Shown here in pieces: positions 35,749-46,096 of a DNA stretch of 64,000 nt. The DNA comes from [Phialemoniopsis] sp. UDSM-2020. Taxonomy: Eukaryota; Ascomycota; Sordariomycetes; Thyridiales; Thyridiaceae. Both the position numbers and the translations under genes were made by a program. The notes beneath the pieces are model-generated. The model was not told the DNA's origin. It ran no database searches and saw only the letters and a program-made list of their open reading frames with translations. Numbering within the stretch: position 1 is the first letter of the stretch; each line of letters starts with the position of its first letter. The stretch spans positions 1,488,001-1,552,000 of the forward strand of contig JAEILZ010000008.1 in the NCBI GenBank assembly GCA_018873225.1, given 5' to 3'.

Positions 35749-38700
35749 ATGCCGGCCTGCAGGAGCGGTAGCGGCCGGTCGACTTTTGTAGCTACAGCGC
35801 GATTGAGTCACCTCCATTGTAGAAACTTCTACCACAAAATCGAATCCCATCAACCCCACCACAATCACCACCACCACCGATACCAATTCCACAACCACAA
35901 CGCCCCCGACAAGAACGACGATCCACTGCAGTCACAGATATCTCGGCATCGCACGAGACACTCAATCACGGCAGCCGCCCTGCAATTTACTGCTCCTCTG
36001 CGGCTCTTGAGGAGCTTGGCACCGAGAAGCTACACCCCGCGCCGTTTCCACTCGACCTCTCCTACATCGCTGCCCGCCATGGTCGAGGGCAAGTGGCCGG
36101 GCCAAGAGGTCCGCAAGACCTACTTCGACTATTTTGAGAATCACGGGCACAAGATTGGTATGTTTTTTGAGGCAAATTCAATTTGAATAATTCTGCAGGA
36201 AAACTGACGGTTGCTCCTTGTCCCGCGCAGTGCCTTCTTCGTCGGTCGTCCCTCACAATGACCCCACCCTGCTCTTCACGAATGCCGGCATGAACCAGTT
36301 CAAGCCCATCTTCCTTGGAACGATTGGAAAGACCGATCCCCTATATGGCGTTAAGCGCGCTGCCGATTCCCAGAAGGTGACTTTGTGCACAGCTTTTTCG
36401 CAACTTCGACTTTTACTGACTTTGGCGCATAGTGCATTCGTGCTGGTGGCAAACACAATGTATGCATCTCTGGCGGCCCAAGTCTGGGCAGATGTTTGGT
36501 CGGTATCAGAACCCCGCTCACAAGGTGATACAGGATCTCGACGATGTTGGCAAGGACAGCTACCACCATGTGAGTTCACTCCATACAAATCTAGGATGCG
36601 CATATGGGTGTTGAAAGCAGAGGAACAAATCGACTGCGCCTGGGCATAACACCACCAATCGTTATTGGCATCACTAACATGTGCGACGCAGACTTTCTTT
36701 GAGATGTTGGGTAACTGGTCCTTTGGCGATTACTTCAAGGAGGGAGCCATTGAGATGGCCTGGACCCTCTTGACCAAGATCTACGGCCTCGACCCCAACC
36801 GGCTTTATGTCACCTACTTCGAAGGCGATGCCGGCATGAACCTGGAGCCCGATCTCGAGGCAAAGGAGCTCTGGCGTGCAATCGGTGTGCCTGACGATCA
36901 CATCATCCCTGGAAACATGAAGGACAACTTCTGGGAGATGGGCGATCAGGGTCCCTGTGGTCCCTGCAGTGAGATTCACTATGACAAGGTTGGCGGTCGC
37001 AATGCTGCCCATCTTGTTAACCAGGATGACCCTCTTGTCGTTGAGGTAGGTGACCTCCCTTTCTTTGTCGACTTAGTACCTATGTTCCCACCCACCCGGT
37101 TGGGAATGACACTTGGCCGTTATGTCTATGCTCTGAGAGTTCTTCAGAGAGCGAATCCTCACAAAGATGGAATATTTCACCTTGGGATCAGATCACTGAC
37201 TATCTTACCTCTAGGTGTGGAACCTCGTTTTTATGCAGGTAAGTTTTACTCTGGGTAGACCGAGTTGCTCTCCTATACTAACGACCCCCGTAGTTCGACC
37301 GCCAGGCCGACAAGTCCCTGAAGTCGCTACCTGCAAAGCATATCGATACTGGCATGGGTTTCGAGAGACTAGTCAGCGCTGTAAGCTTGCCACAAGCCCC
37401 ATAGACTTTAATAGTCTAGAGAACTGACCTCCACCTTAGCTCCAAGATAAGCAGTCCAACTATGCCACGGATATCTTCACGCCTCTGTTCGCCAGGATAC
37501 AGGAGGTCACTGGAGCTCGCCCTTACACCGACAAGTATGGCAAGGACGATGCAGACGGCATCGACACTGCCTACCGAGTCGTTGCCGACCATATCCGGCT
37601 TCTGAGTTTCTCCATTGCAGACGGCGCAGTGCCCAACAACGATGGCCGAGGCTATGTTGTCCGGCGAGTTCTGCGTCGTGGTGTCCGGTACGCTCGGAAG
37701 TACTTCAATGCGGAGATCGGCTCCTTCTTCTCCAAGATCCTACCTGCGCTAGTGGAGCAGATGGGTGACCAGTTCCCAGAGCTGGCTAAGAAGCAAACTG
37801 ACATCAAGGAGATCCTTGACGAGGAGGAGGAGGCTTTCGAGCGAACCCTGGACCGAGGCGAGAAACAATTCGAGAAGTATGCCGCGGTCGCTACAAAGAG
37901 CAACAACGGCAAGCTCTCTGGATCTGATGTCTGGAGATTGTATGATACGTTTGGTTTCCCCGTTGATCTTACAAAGATCATGGCTGAAGAGCGCAACCTG
38001 CGTATCGACGAGGCCGAGGTCGCCGTCGCGCAGGAGAAGGCTCGAGAGGCTAGCAAGGTCGTCAAGGAGTCGGTTCAGACATTTGCCAAGCTTAATGTGC
38101 ACCAAATATCTGAGCTCGAGAATGACTTGAAGATCCCTCGACCCGATTCGGAGGCCAAGTACATCAGGGGCGACTCCACCGGCAAGGTCCAGCTGATCTA
38201 CACTGGCACCGAGTTCGCCAAGACGAGCAAGGATATCCCCCTCAAGACACCTATCGGTATCCTGCTTGACAAGACGAACTTCTACGCTGAGTCTGGTGGC
38301 CAGGTCGCTGATACAGGCCGTCTCATCATTGACGACGTTGCAGAGTTCAAGGTTCTTGACTGCCAGGAGTTTGGAGGCTACGTTCTTCACAACGGCTACA
38401 TCGAGTATGGCCAACTGAGCGCTGGTGACGAGGTCATTTGCGAGTACGATGAACTCAGGAGGCAGCCTATCCGTAACAACCACACGGGTACCCACGTCCT
38501 CAACCACTCTCTGCGTGAGGTTCTCGGCGATGACGTCAACCAGAAGGGTTCCTTGGTCGACCAGGACAAGCTGAGGTTCGACTTTTCTCACAAGGCGGCA
38601 GTGACGAATCCGGAGCTCAAGAAGATTGAGGACATGTCGAATGCCTACATCAAGCAAAACTGCAAGGTCTTTTATAAGGACGTTGAGCTAGAGCTCGCAC

Positions 38701-39626
38701 GACAGATTGAGGGCGTCCGAGCCGTCTTTGGCGAGACTTACCCCGACCCTGTCCGTGTTGTGTCGATCGGTATCGAGGTTGACATGCTGCTTGAGAAGCC
38801 CAAGAACCCCGAGTGGCGCAAGGTTTCGGTCGAGTTCTGTGGAGGCACCCACGTGGAGCAGACTGGTCAGATCAAGGACCTCATTATCGTTGAGGAGGGC
38901 GGTATCGCCAAAGGAACCCGCCGAATCGTCGCCTACACCGGCGAGGCCGCTCACCAAGTGCAGCGTGAGGCTACTCTGTTCTCTGAGCGCCTCGAGGCAC
39001 TCGATAAGCTACCTTTCGGCGCGGAGAAGGAGGCCCAGATCAAGACGATTGCACAAGAGCTCAACCAGCTCACAATCTCGACTCTGACCAAGGACGAGCT
39101 TCGCACCCGCTTCGCCAAGATCCAGAAGGATGTTGTCGACGAGCAAAAGAAGAAGCAGAAGGCCGAGCTCAAGGTCTCTGTTTCTACCGTTCAGGACCAC
39201 TTCGCCAAGCCCGAGAACAAGGATGTTAACTACTTCATTGGTCGCCTGCCCGTCTCGGCCAATGCCAAGGCCATCTCCGAGGTCATCAACCACTACAAGT
39301 CCAAGGCCAAGGACAAGTCGGTCTATGTCTTTGGCGGTAACCCTGACGAGGGTGTTGTCCACGGCGTTTACGTCGGAACTGTAAGTTCACGCTTGAGATA
39401 CCGAATAAACATGAAAAACATGTCGCTAATCTATACACAGGACCTCGCATCCAAGGGCATCACTGCAGAGGAGTGGACTAGCCGCGTCAGCGAGGTCATT
39501 GGAGGCAAGGCTGGTGGCAAAGAGCCTTCTCGACAAGGTGCGGGCACCAAGCCGGAGAAGCTGGAGGAGGCCGTGTCCACTGCCGAGAAGTTCCTTGCAG
39601 ACAAGCTTGCAGAGTTGAAGATCTAG
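35749..39626 (+). CDS. ALA1: alanyl-tRNA synthetase, probable dual cytosolic/mitochondrial isoforms
   Basis: Charges tRNA-Ala. The cytosolic form starts at ATG 36079 ([19 protein letters not shown]) and has nine exons: 36079-36157, 36231-36376, 36433-36459, 36534-36569, 36692-37045, 37215-37238, 37294-37380, 37440-39380, 39441-39626; 959 aa, the usual size. Class II motifs: [33 protein letters not shown]. The editing-domain HTGTHVLNH and [10 protein letters not shown] are present, with a C-terminal C-Ala domain. The same frame stays open upstream to an ATG at 35749, adding 110 residues; the stretch just before the MVEG start ([20 protein letters not shown]) is a convincing mitochondrial presequence. 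One gene making both isoforms, by alternative start, is known for yeast ALA1 and is inferred here. Two exons are only 24 and 27 nt. Confidence 0.93.
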
Positions 39627-39955
39627 GAGGCCAACAATGGCGTCCTACACAACAAGGAACATCGCTCCCATGCTTTCTTCCTCAGACAGTGGGGTTGCTA
39701 CAGGTCTAGATGGGTTTCTGGAACCTTCTGGGTTGCATGCGACGAAGGATTTGAACGAACGGCGATTCAGGGGAGTATAAGCCGCAACCCACAATTATCG
39801 TAGTATTGTATTTCTAGATTATATCCTTTCCCTCCGTGCGGGAAATGAGCTAGACATTGCTGGTATGGGGATATCTCTTCCAATTCAACCCGGCCTAAGG
39901 TTTTGCCAGCTATCTATCGTCGGTTGTATTGTACACTGAGTGATGCGTATCTCCC
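39627..39955. other. short convergent intergenic spacer
   Basis: 329 bp between the stops of ALA1 and NDUFAF7; nothing seen apart from 3' flanks. Confidence 0.5.
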
Positions 39956-41647
39956 TCATACAGTAGCCAGCACGCTGGCATTCTTGTACCAGCTCAGCAG
40001 CGGGTTTTCGCCGCTTCTCGTCTCGGTATCCTCGACATAGGCCCACTGGCGCATAAACTCCTCGTGCGAGGAGAGCCGAGTCAGCTTGCCGGTGATGGCC
40101 CGGTAAACGGCCTCCATCTGCCGGAAGTCTGTCGGGAACATAATATCAAAGTAGCCCTGGTGCACCTTGACAACACGAATAACGTTAGCGTTCGGCTCCA
40201 AGCCGCTGACCTCTCGAGAAGAGGTAATAAACAAGAGGATAGCTTACCAGGGGCGTCGTCACAGGCACAGGCCGCCTCTCGAAACGGGTCTGGACGATGG
40301 GGGCGTTGAGCCCCTTGATGGCATCGGGCAGCGAGTGGAAGTCGCTCGTCAGCAGGCGGTGCTGCGGGAAGTACTTTTCCAGGATGTAGAAGAACTGCAT
40401 CAGGCGCGTGGGTATGTACTCTGGCGCGCTGAGGTTGGGCGCAAAGGGCTTGAGCCCCTGCAGGTAGCGGCCCAGGCGGCTGGTCGGGTAGGGTAAAGGG
40501 TAGCGGCCGCCCGTGGCGGCGTGGCGGACGCGGAAGAAGCGCGCGGCGACGGGGTCGAGTTGGGGAGTGTAGAACTCGTAAAAGTCGCCCTGGCCGTCGA
40601 TGAGCACGGTGCCCTGCAAGGGCTGCTCGGTGGCGGCGTCGTAGCGGATGCAGTCGTGCGCGAAGTTGTCGAAGACCTCAAAGGCGAGGAAGAAGCAGGG
40701 GCTCGGGACGGGCTCGTCCCAGTCGAAGACGGAGCGGTTGACGATCTCGACCTTGGCGGCGTGGCCGCGCGACGAGGCGGCCTGCCCGGCGGCACTGGCG
40801 CTGGCGTTATTGACCTGTTGGGCCTGCAGGCTGGCGAGGCTCGACGAGATCTCGATGACGCGGTACTTTGTGCGGGCGTAGACCTCGGGCTCGGCGTCGC
40901 GGATGTAGTCGAGGATGTTGAGCATGAGGGTGCCGCGGCCGGCGCCCATCTCGTAGATGATGAGGTCGTGGTAGGGGTACGAGGTCAGCAGGTAGTTGGC
41001 GACGAGGTAGCGGGCGATGGCCTCGCCGTAGTGCGGGCGGAACAGCTCGGTGGGCGTGTACCAGAGCTGGCGGGTGTCCGACTGGCCCTCCTCGGCGTCG
41101 AGGCGGTCCTCAAAGTCGGTGTAGCGCGCGGCGAGGCGGTCCTGGAAGTCGACGTCGTCGCGCAGCGAGGGGAAGTGGAAGGGCTCTCCTGGGCTGAAGA
41201 TGACGACCTGCTTGGAGAAGTACCCGTAGTGCGGGTTGTAGAGGCTGTCTATATTGCGGCAAGTCAGCAAGAAAGAGATTCTGTGTGTAGAAGAGAAGCA
41301 GGGTCTATGGACGGACCTTCGATGAAGTCTCGCATGAGCATCTTGACTCTCTTGGGCCTCTCGCGCCGCGTCCGCAGGTCCATTGCCGTGACCATGGGGT
41401 ACTTGTTGAATTCTTCTGTCATGTCCTGCGGGTAGATGTCTGTCCTCTGCTGCCAGTCGCTCTCGTTGGGTGCCAGGGCCTTGGCACCCCTTGGTCGGGT
41501 GGCATAACTCCTGTGCTGCTGCTGGAGGTGCAGAGTGTTGCGAGCATGGTGGATCGAGGTCACGAGCCGGGCGAAATTGCGCCTCGACTGGCAGGCCGGA
41601 TGCCGGAGCAGCTGCCGGAAGACTCGATTGACGATTGGCGAGTCCAT
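39956..41647 (-). CDS. NDUFAF7: NDUFAF7/MidA-type protein arginine methyltransferase, mitochondrial
   Basis: SAM-dependent enzyme that symmetrically dimethylates an Arg of the 49-kDa (NDUFS2) complex I subunit during assembly. Three exons, 41647-41317, 41248-40248, 40165-39956, giving 513 aa. The Arg/His-rich N-terminus (VNRVFRQLLRHPACQSRRNFARL) is a mitochondrial presequence. The DUF185 core follows: NPHYGYFSKQVVIFSPGEPFHF, a SAM-binding loop YEMGAGRGTLMLNIL and FLAFEVFDNFAHDCIRY. The second intron (GTAAGC, branch GCTAACG) has no early stop in one frame, so the unspliced reading looks open; splicing yields VTTPLVHQGYFDIMFPTDF. Presence fits a fungus with complex I. Confidence 0.92.
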
Positions 41648-42098
41648 TGTATCGTTTGACAAGCTGATCAAGTCCTATGGCAAGCGTGGTGGACTCGACG
41701 TCGGGAACCTGGCGACGACGACGACGACGTTGGCGATGCAATGCAGAACTGTCAGGCGGGTCCCGCCGATGGGAATTTGATGGTTCGCCTGAGCCAATTG
41801 GGAGCTTGGAGGGTTCAAGCTCCTGCTGCGCCGATCATTTAGGGACCGTGGGGCCGCCTAAACTTTTTTCGGCGGCCTGTCCTGATTGATATGACATCAA
41901 GCCGGCTCTTACACAAAAGCTCATGATAGCTTCGCAACCGCAAATTTTCCCAGTGCACTAGACCTCATATACTTTAATTTCGTCTCACTGACCGTTCGCA
42001 AAGAATCAATTACGCGATCAGGGCGAGCAGGTTCATTTCAAAGCAGGAAGGTTACAGGAAGAATCTTGTGAGCATGCGCTCGTGAGACACCGCGAGCC
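41648..42098. promoter_or_regulatory. divergent promoter region, NDUFAF7 / MCY1
   Basis: 451 bp head-to-head spacer without another gene. Confidence 0.5.
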
Positions 42099-43523
42099 AT
42101 GTCTCTCAGCGACCACCCCAAGGCGTACGGCACGGCCGCCGTGACCGTAGCCTTTCTCGCCGGTGTCTTCGTGACACTCGGCTTCAAGGATTTCTACCCG
42201 GACCTCCAGCGCCGCTACGAGCAAGGGTCCTCCTCCTCGCGATCAGCGGGTCCACCTGCAGCCGTCCGGCGCCGTCAGAGCACAGCATCTACCGCCTCGG
42301 CATCGGTGCGCCGGCGCTCTTCTTTCTTCTGGGCGCCCGTGCGCCTCGAGGACCACGAGTCCCCGCCGTCGTCCGTCCCGCCCAGCGCCGGCGGCGCAGC
42401 GCCCTCGGCCCAGCCGCCCCCCGTCGCCCCGGGCATCGAGGCGACCATCGGCAACACGCCCCTCGTCGAGATCCGCTCCCTGTCCGCCGCCACGGGGCGC
42501 ACCATCCTCGCCAAGGCCGAGTTCCTCAACGGCGCGGGCAACAGCCCCAAGGACCGCGTCGCGCTCAACCTCATCCGCGAGGCCGAGGCCGCGGGCCACT
42601 TGGTCCCCGGCAGGGGCGACACCATCTACGAGGGCACCTCGGGCAGCACGGGCATCTCGCTCGCCACGCTCGCGCGCGCCATGGGCTACCGCGCCCACAT
42701 CTGCATGTCGGACGACCAGTCCGTCGAGAAGGCCCAGCTGCTGCACCACCTCGGCGCCACCGTCGAGCGCGTGCCCGTCGCGCCCATCACCGACCCGGGC
42801 CACTTTGTCAACCGCGCGCGCTCACGAGCCCGCGAGCATTGCGCCGCCGCGGGTGGGGACGAGTCGGCCTCGCACGGCTTCTTCGCCGACCAGTTCGAGA
42901 GCCCGGCCAACTACCGCGCGCACCAGGGCACGACGGGCCCGGAGATCCTGGCGCAGGCAGCCGGAGAGATCGACGCCTTCGTCGCGGGCGCGGGGACGGG
43001 GGGCACGGTTACCGGCATCGCAAAGTACCTCAAGGAGGACGCTGGGCTACGACAGTCGGTGCGCATTGTGGTGGCGGACCCGCACGGCAGCGGGCTGTAC
43101 AACAAGATCAAGTATGGCGTCATGTACTCGCACACGGAGAAGGAAGGAACGCGCCGGCGCACGCAGGTCGATAGCGTGGTTGAGGGCATCGGCATGAACC
43201 GACTGACGGCGATCCTGGCCGAGGGCCTGGACCTGATCGACGACGCCGTGACCGTCAGCGACGAGCAGGCGGAGCGCATGGGCCGGTGGCTAGTGGAGAA
43301 GGACGGCATCTTCGTGGGGAGCAGCAGCTGCGTCAACTGCGTGGCCGCTGTGGCAACGGCGCTGACGCTGCCCGAGGGCAGCAAGGTCGTGACGGTGCTC
43401 TGCGACTCGGGCACGAGGCACCTGAGCAAGTTTTGGAAGAAAATCGCTGAGGCCGGGCTGGAAGAGCGTGAGGATGCCGATGAGGACCTTCTCAAGATCC
43501 TAGGGCTTCAGAGAAAGGACTGA
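42099..43523 (+). CDS. MCY1: membrane-anchored cysteine synthase homologue (Mcy1-type)
   Basis: Intronless, 474 aa. An N-terminal hydrophobic segment (about residues 12-29, AAVTVAFLAGVFVTLGF) followed by a Ser/Arg-rich linker precedes a fold-type II PLP enzyme: EATIGNTPLVEIRSL, PLP-Lys motif NSPKDRVAL (K151), phosphate-cup EGTSGSTGIS (178-187), glycine loop GAGTGGTVTG and C-terminal VLCDSGTRHLSKFW. This combination matches yeast Mcy1/YGR012W, an outer-mitochondrial-membrane homologue of cysteine synthase. Catalytic residues look intact; the physiological substrate is uncertain even in yeast. Strongly GC-rich codon use explains the many long antisense frames here. Confidence 0.92.
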   Translation: MSLSDHPKAYGTAAVTVAFLAGVFVTLGFKDFYPDLQRRYEQGSSSSRSAGPPAAVRRRQSTASTASASVRRRSSFFWAPVRLEDHESPPSSVPPSAGGAAPSAQPPPVAPGIEATIGNTPLVEIRSLSAATGRTILAKAEFLNGAGNSPKDRVALNLIREAEAAGHLVPGRGDTIYEGTSGSTGISLATLARAMGYRAHICMSDDQSVEKAQLLHHLGATVERVPVAPITDPGHFVNRARSRAREHCAAAGGDESASHGFFADQFESPANYRAHQGTTGPEILAQAAGEIDAFVAGAGTGGTVTGIAKYLKEDAGLRQSVRIVVADPHGSGLYNKIKYGVMYSHTEKEGTRRRTQVDSVVEGIGMNRLTAILAEGLDLIDDAVTVSDEQAERMGRWLVEKDGIFVGSSSCVNCVAAVATALTLPEGSKVVTVLCDSGTRHLSKFWKKIAEAGLEEREDADEDLLKILGLQRKD

Positions 43524-44156
43524 GAGAGCTAGCATTGGTGAATACGCTTATTAGAGGCAATAGGATCACTCCATAGGGAACACGACTGGCCATGTTGGTT
43601 TCAGCTTTCATTATGGATCCATTACGCAGAGATGGAAATTAATGAGAGCCTCAATCTAGGGCGAGATAGGGTATTTGTCCTCTATTGTACAAGCAAAAAC
43701 TCTCTGGGAAACTTTGACTCCCCGTAGAAATCTGAAATCTTTGCCCCCAAAAAATAAACTGATCTTCTGCACTTGCAGAAGTCAAACTCGGAGCCTCCTT
43801 TCATACCGCATGACTGCGGCTAAGGAAAGATAATAATGCATAGAAAGGGGTCAGAGAAAAATTAAAATCAACGCAAACTGCACACACATGTGCTTGGTAA
43901 TGCTATGCCACCAGGCCACCAACTCCGTAACAAATTTCCCTGTCCCTATTGTCGTGGTCTCGGAAGGTGAGACCTTTTGTTTGCTCAACGCCGATGCCAT
44001 GAAAGAGCTCGTGCCGTAGCAGAAGTCGAAGAGAATCGCATGAGGACCAGATAGTGGTCCAGAAAAGCCATCAAGTCGTGAAAGAACGGCAAAATGCCGG
44101 AGAGAATGTGGCTGCTCATGTCGTAGATTGACAAGCGAGCCAGTCGGCGCTCCCAT
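43524..44156. other. convergent intergenic spacer
   Basis: About 0.6 kb, AT-richer, between the stops of MCY1 and DST1; no gene supported. Confidence 0.5.
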
Positions 44157-45319
44157 TCAGGAGAACTAAGGCGAGTGTCAGTACGAAATCCCCAGAGGAA
44201 GGTGAGGAGGAATATGCTTACCTTCCAGCGGTTGCCACAGACGGTACACTCGCAAAAGGTGGTCATCGGCTCATCAGCGCTGCGGGTCTGGGCCTGGCTG
44301 TAGCTGACTTTCTTCTGCTTGCACTTGCCGCAGGTGAGAGCGTCGCTGATGGACTTCTCCGCCATGGGGACCTGTGCCTTCTTCATGTTTTCGTCCTCAT
44401 ACTCCTTCTCGAGCTTCTTGAGCTCGGCTGACTTGAGCTCATCAAGATCCATGACCACGAAACGGGCAGGGGTGATCTCGCCCGACATGAGCTTTCGGCC
44501 CAGTTCCGCATTGTGCTTGTTCTTCAGGTTTTGGAAGAGGGACCTGAGCTTCGTCTTGTAAACATTCGAGGTGAGCTTGTAGACCTCATAAGCTGCTTGC
44601 TCAATCTCGACAGCCTTTAGGACAATGTTCTCGATCGGCTCACGCGAGCGAAAGGCAAGGCCGTTATACATGAGGCCAATGCAATTGTTGCGTGCCGGAT
44701 CGTCGGTGCGGCTGATGTTGGCGTGATCGACATCGAACCTGCGCAGCAGCGGGTTTCCAGTATACGGGGCGGAGGCGTTGCTAGTAGTCGGGGACGCTCC
44801 GGGAGCGGTGGCAGAGGAGCTGCGCTCCTTCTGCTTGGGCGTGGCGGCGGCGGGGCCATTCTGGCCACGCTTGGCCTTCTCAGCCTCGACGTGCTTCTTC
44901 CATTTGCCCACGATCTCGGTTGCGAGGCGCTTGACGTCGCCGTTTGCATGAGAGCGAAGCTTGCCAATGATGATGCCTGCCTTGGTAGACTAGTGGGTAG
45001 ACTCATCAGTTTGAGGTTCACTTTGGTCGCAAGTCGATGATCTCGGGTGCCAACGACCAAGGTGCCCATCCATCGCAGTTCACTAGGACTGGGCTGTAGA
45101 GCATGCCACAGGACCGCCATCGCAGAGGGAGGGGCGCAAATGCGTTTGTGGGGCAGAGTCTGAGAGACTTACACGGAGAGCGTCCTCGGAAGGGGGAGCA
45201 GTGCGCTTCAAGGGCTGCATCAAATTGAGGATGGCCGAAGCCGGCTCGTTGGCTTGGGCAGCCTTGCTGATGAGCTTAATAGTCTCAGCCAGCTCGCGGT
45301 TGCTCATCTTGTCGGCCAT
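44157..45319 (-). CDS. DST1: transcription elongation factor TFIIS
   Basis: Rescues backtracked RNA polymerase II by stimulating transcript cleavage. Three exons, 45319-45173, 44989-44222 and a 9-nt last exon 44165-44157, giving 307 aa, normal for TFIIS. Domain I (LW/TFIIS-N) runs through EDALRSTKAGIIIGKLRSHAN across the first junction. The central domain has IGLMYNGLAF and LFQNLKNKHNAELGRKLMSGEI. The C-terminal zinc ribbon has CGKCKQKK .. CTVCGNRWKFS with the catalytic acidic pair in RSADEPMTTF. The micro-exon supplies only Phe-Ser-stop but is needed to avoid an aberrant read-through into intron sequence. Confidence 0.95.
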
Positions 45320-46096
45320 GATTGTAGTCGGAGGTTTGGTCGGTTGGGGTTGTCCGAAAAGTGAGGAGAGGCTGAGGCGCAAAGTGAACGGATGCGACTT
45401 GGTAGAGGACTGCTGCGCAAAGGCAGATAGACCGGTGGATCGCTGTGGATTTGATGAAGGAAAAAGTAGGGAAGTAGAAGGGAGAGGAATAGAGAGTCGC
45501 GAGGCTGATCCAGATGGTGGAAAGGCGCGCGAGCTCAAAAGGTGTGTAGTGTTGGAAGTGGACGAGAGAGAGAAAAAGAGAGGAGATAGTTATTAGAGGA
45601 AAAGGCTCAGGCTCAGGTCTGGTGGATGAGGCTGATATGCGAACCACCTTTGAGTGGTGGCCAGCGGGGCACGCGCAAGGGTCCGTGCTTTTCCCCAACC
45701 CAACACTAGCGCACAGTGACGAAGCACTAAAGGCCCGATACCTTTTGGCCTGTGCTTTTTCTTTGTTCACATTAATGCCTTTGACCTCCACAACCACCAC
45801 TTCTTGATGAATATGTTGTTATATAGGAGATTGGAGGTCGGTTTGTGATAGTGTTGGCCTAGGTGACACTTGTGTCTATATATATGTCGCTGCCCAGCAC
45901 GCTTGTCCCCCAGACATAAATATTACTTGAGATAGAAGGATAACTTGATGATAGTAAATACAAGTGACATACATGACAACAAATATATTGATACATGATG
46001 AGCTGGACACATCCAGCCCCTAAGCTCTATTCCTGGTATCATTACACCGACAACTCATACATGATTATTATACAAAGCCTGCTCAACTTCCTCTGG
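45320..46096. other. upstream of DST1 and 3' flank of MSD1
   Basis: About 0.8 kb. The part near DST1 is purine-rich on the plus strand (pyrimidine-rich in transcript sense), as in fungal leaders; 45880-46000 is AT-rich. No other gene is supported. Confidence 0.5.

Noticed and set aside
40521..41435. 304-codon plus-strand frame over NDUFAF7
   Set aside because: Low-complexity Val/Glu/Gly composition; antisense of a well-supported methyltransferase.
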